NCBI GenBank assembly: GCA_028292565.1
Contig: JAQGMD010000168.1
Coordinates: 1 to 7,592, forward strand
From: Burkholderia sp.
GTDB taxonomy: Bacteria; Pseudomonadota; Gammaproteobacteria; Burkholderiales; Burkholderiaceae
DNA length: 7,592 bases
Reading direction: 5' to 3'
Shown here: positions 6,446 to 7,592 of the stretch, piece after piece
Position numbering within the stretch: the first letter of the stretch is position 1
Layout: each line of letters begins with the position of its first letter
Made by a program: the position numbers and the translations under genes
The notes under the pieces: model-generated
Database searches by the model: none
What the model was told of the DNA's origin: nothing
The model's input: only the letters and a program-made list of their open reading frames with translations

Positions 6446-7592
6446 GGAAGGAAGTCTGGTTTGGATTGTCGATCATGGCGCTTGTCGTGATCGGCTTGTT
6501 TGTACTGATGCCGTCGCCGGCAGACATCACGAACGGGCATCTCGGCCTGCTCATGCTGGGGCTGATCGTGATCGCCATTATGCTTGGCTTCCCGACGGCG
6601 TTCACGCTGATGGGGATGGGCGTGCTGTTTACCTGGTTCGCTTACCGCGACCAGAACCCGGACATTGCCGTGCAGCAGACGCTCGACCTCATGGTCCAGC
6701 GTGCCTACGCGGTGATGGCGAACGACGTGCTGATATCGGTGCCGTTGTTCGTCTTCATGGGATATCTGGTTGAACGCGCCAATCTGATCGACAAGTTGTT
6801 CAAGAGCTTGCATCTCGCGATGGCACGGGTGCCGGGCTCGCTCGCGGTCGCGACCATTGTGACCTGCGCCGTGTTTGCTACCGCAACCGGCATCGTCGGC
6901 GCGGTGGTGACGTTGATGGGCTTGCTGGCGATGCCGGCGATGCTCAAGGCCGGCTATAAAGTCGAGCTCGCGGCTGGCGCGATCACGGCCGGCGGCTGCC
7001 TCGGCATTCTTATCCCGCCTTCGGTATTGCTGATCGTGTACGGCGCAACCGCTGGCGTCTCGGTGGTGCAACTTTACGCCGGCGCTTTTTTTCCTGGCAT
7101 CATGCTCGCGGCGCTGTATGTGGTCTACGTCATCGTCCTTGCGAAGCTGAAGCCCGATTGGGCGCCGCCACTTCGCGCCGAAGATCGCCATGTGCCGCTG
7201 CCGGCCTATTCACGCGCGATCGTCAGCACCGGCCGTAATAATGCCCTCACGGGCCTGCTCGGCGCCATCAAGGGCAAGCGCAATGCTGATGTGCCGATGC
7301 GGACCCTGGTTTCCCAATTAGCCATCGCCTTGTTGCCGCTAATCGCCTTCGTGCTGATCATGGGTCTCAGCTACCGCGCAGTCACAAACCCGACGGTACA
7401 GGATATTTCCGGCCTGCAGGAAATGGGGTTCAACACGGAGTCATCGCAAGACAAACAGGGCGGCACCGAAGAACTGTCCACCGAAGGCGGCCTGGAGGAA
7501 CCGAAGGCGGAGGGTGACTCCACGTCATTGGCCGAGCCGCCGACTGAAGGCACGGCTGCCGCTGCAACGGCCCCGGCACCGGCAGCAGCAGC
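6442..7592 (+). CDS. dctM: TRAP transporter large permease subunit (DctM family), 3' end outside window
   Basis: From ATG 6442 the frame stays open to the window end, giving 383 codons. The product is the channel-forming large subunit, which takes up the DctP ligand using a sodium gradient in characterised TRAP systems. DctM signatures are present: FPTAFTLMGMGVLF (50-63), VPLFVFMGYLVERANL (100-115), ATATGIVGAVVTLMGLLAMPAMLKAGY (146-172) and GGCLGILIPPSVLLIVYGATAGVSV (184-208). Hydrophobic helices are visible near 6-23, 34-67, 97-113, 131-165, 176-203, 211-236 and 287-311. Residues about 237-286 form a basic/polar loop. After the helix at 287-311 the protein enters a low-complexity stretch (about 321-383) with no membrane segment, still open at the edge. 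The membrane core that should follow is outside the window. A good Shine-Dalgarno sequence and overlap with dctQ support the start. Confidence 0.93.
   Translation, partial: MRKEVWFGLSIMALVVIGLFVLMPSPADITNGHLGLLMLGLIVIAIMLGFPTAFTLMGMGVLFTWFAYRDQNPDIAVQQTLDLMVQRAYAVMANDVLISVPLFVFMGYLVERANLIDKLFKSLHLAMARVPGSLAVATIVTCAVFATATGIVGAVVTLMGLLAMPAMLKAGYKVELAAGAITAGGCLGILIPPSVLLIVYGATAGVSVVQLYAGAFFPGIMLAALYVVYVIVLAKLKPDWAPPLRAEDRHVPLPAYSRAIVSTGRNNALTGLLGAIKGKRNADVPMRTLVSQLAIALLPLIAFVLIMGLSYRAVTNPTVQDISGLQEMGFNTESSQDKQGGTEELSTEGGLEEPKAEGDSTSLAEPPTEGTAAAATAPAPAAA
7402..7592 (+). other. Low-complexity acidic, Glu/Gly/Pro/Ala-rich insert within DctM
   Basis: Codons about 321-383 of dctM encode a hydrophilic region. 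It begins DISGLQEMGF, passes through imperfect repeats such as STEGGLEEP, KAEG and LAEPPTEG, and ends in an Ala/Pro run (TAAAATAPAPAAA) at the window edge. It interrupts the expected sequence of membrane helices and probably forms a disordered extramembrane loop. Large DctM proteins of this COG4664-like branch can carry a variable insertion here, but I cannot compare lengths without homologues. Confidence 0.7.

Noticed and set aside
6217..7191. A 324-codon minus-strand open frame opposite dctQ/dctM
   Set aside because: His/Arg/Asp-rich shadow of hydrophobic membrane-protein codons (GTG/CTG/ATC read backwards). The plus-strand frame has full DctM signatures.

Overview
This 7.6-kb window is chromosomal DNA from a GC-rich proteobacterium. 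The protein styles (a COG4663-type TRAP transporter with a Tat-exported binding protein, and an AI-2E-family membrane protein with a long C-terminal extension) point to Betaproteobacteria, probably Burkholderiales and perhaps Oxalobacteraceae-like. That assignment is inference from protein character, not from a search. There are no mobile elements, RNA genes or CRISPR arrays.

Layout. The left part reads leftward. It holds the first 34 codons of a small conserved hypothetical protein (1-104) and a complete NADP-type glutamate dehydrogenase gene, gdhA (224-1576). gdhA has a TTG start, a well-placed Shine-Dalgarno sequence, a good sigma-70-like promoter and a clear intrinsic terminator. The right part reads rightward. 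It holds a large multidomain membrane protein (1822-4287) with an AI-2E/PerM-type membrane domain, a Rossmann-like domain resembling cobalamin-binding folds, and a GAF sensor domain. A tripartite TRAP transporter operon follows: binding protein dctP (4528-5688), small permease dctQ (5819-6445) and large permease dctM (6442 to beyond the window end).

How the parts work together. gdhA and the AI-2E/GAF gene are divergent and share a 245-bp intergenic region. It carries a strong-looking gdhA promoter and a cluster of ATTGC/GCAAT inverted repeats that may be an operator. The TRAP genes form one transport unit for an organic anion (2-oxoacid, lactate or aromatic/hydroxy-acid class; substrate not resolved). 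A textbook intrinsic terminator sits between dctP and dctQ. It probably reduces transcription of the permeases relative to the binding protein. dctQ and dctM overlap by 4 bp and are probably translationally coupled.

Most of the window belongs to recognisable families. The points most worth a second look are the transporter/B12-like/GAF fusion, the repeat cluster in the divergent promoter region, and the acidic, Ala/Pro/Glu-rich insert in DctM that runs off the window edge. No clearly new system is evident.
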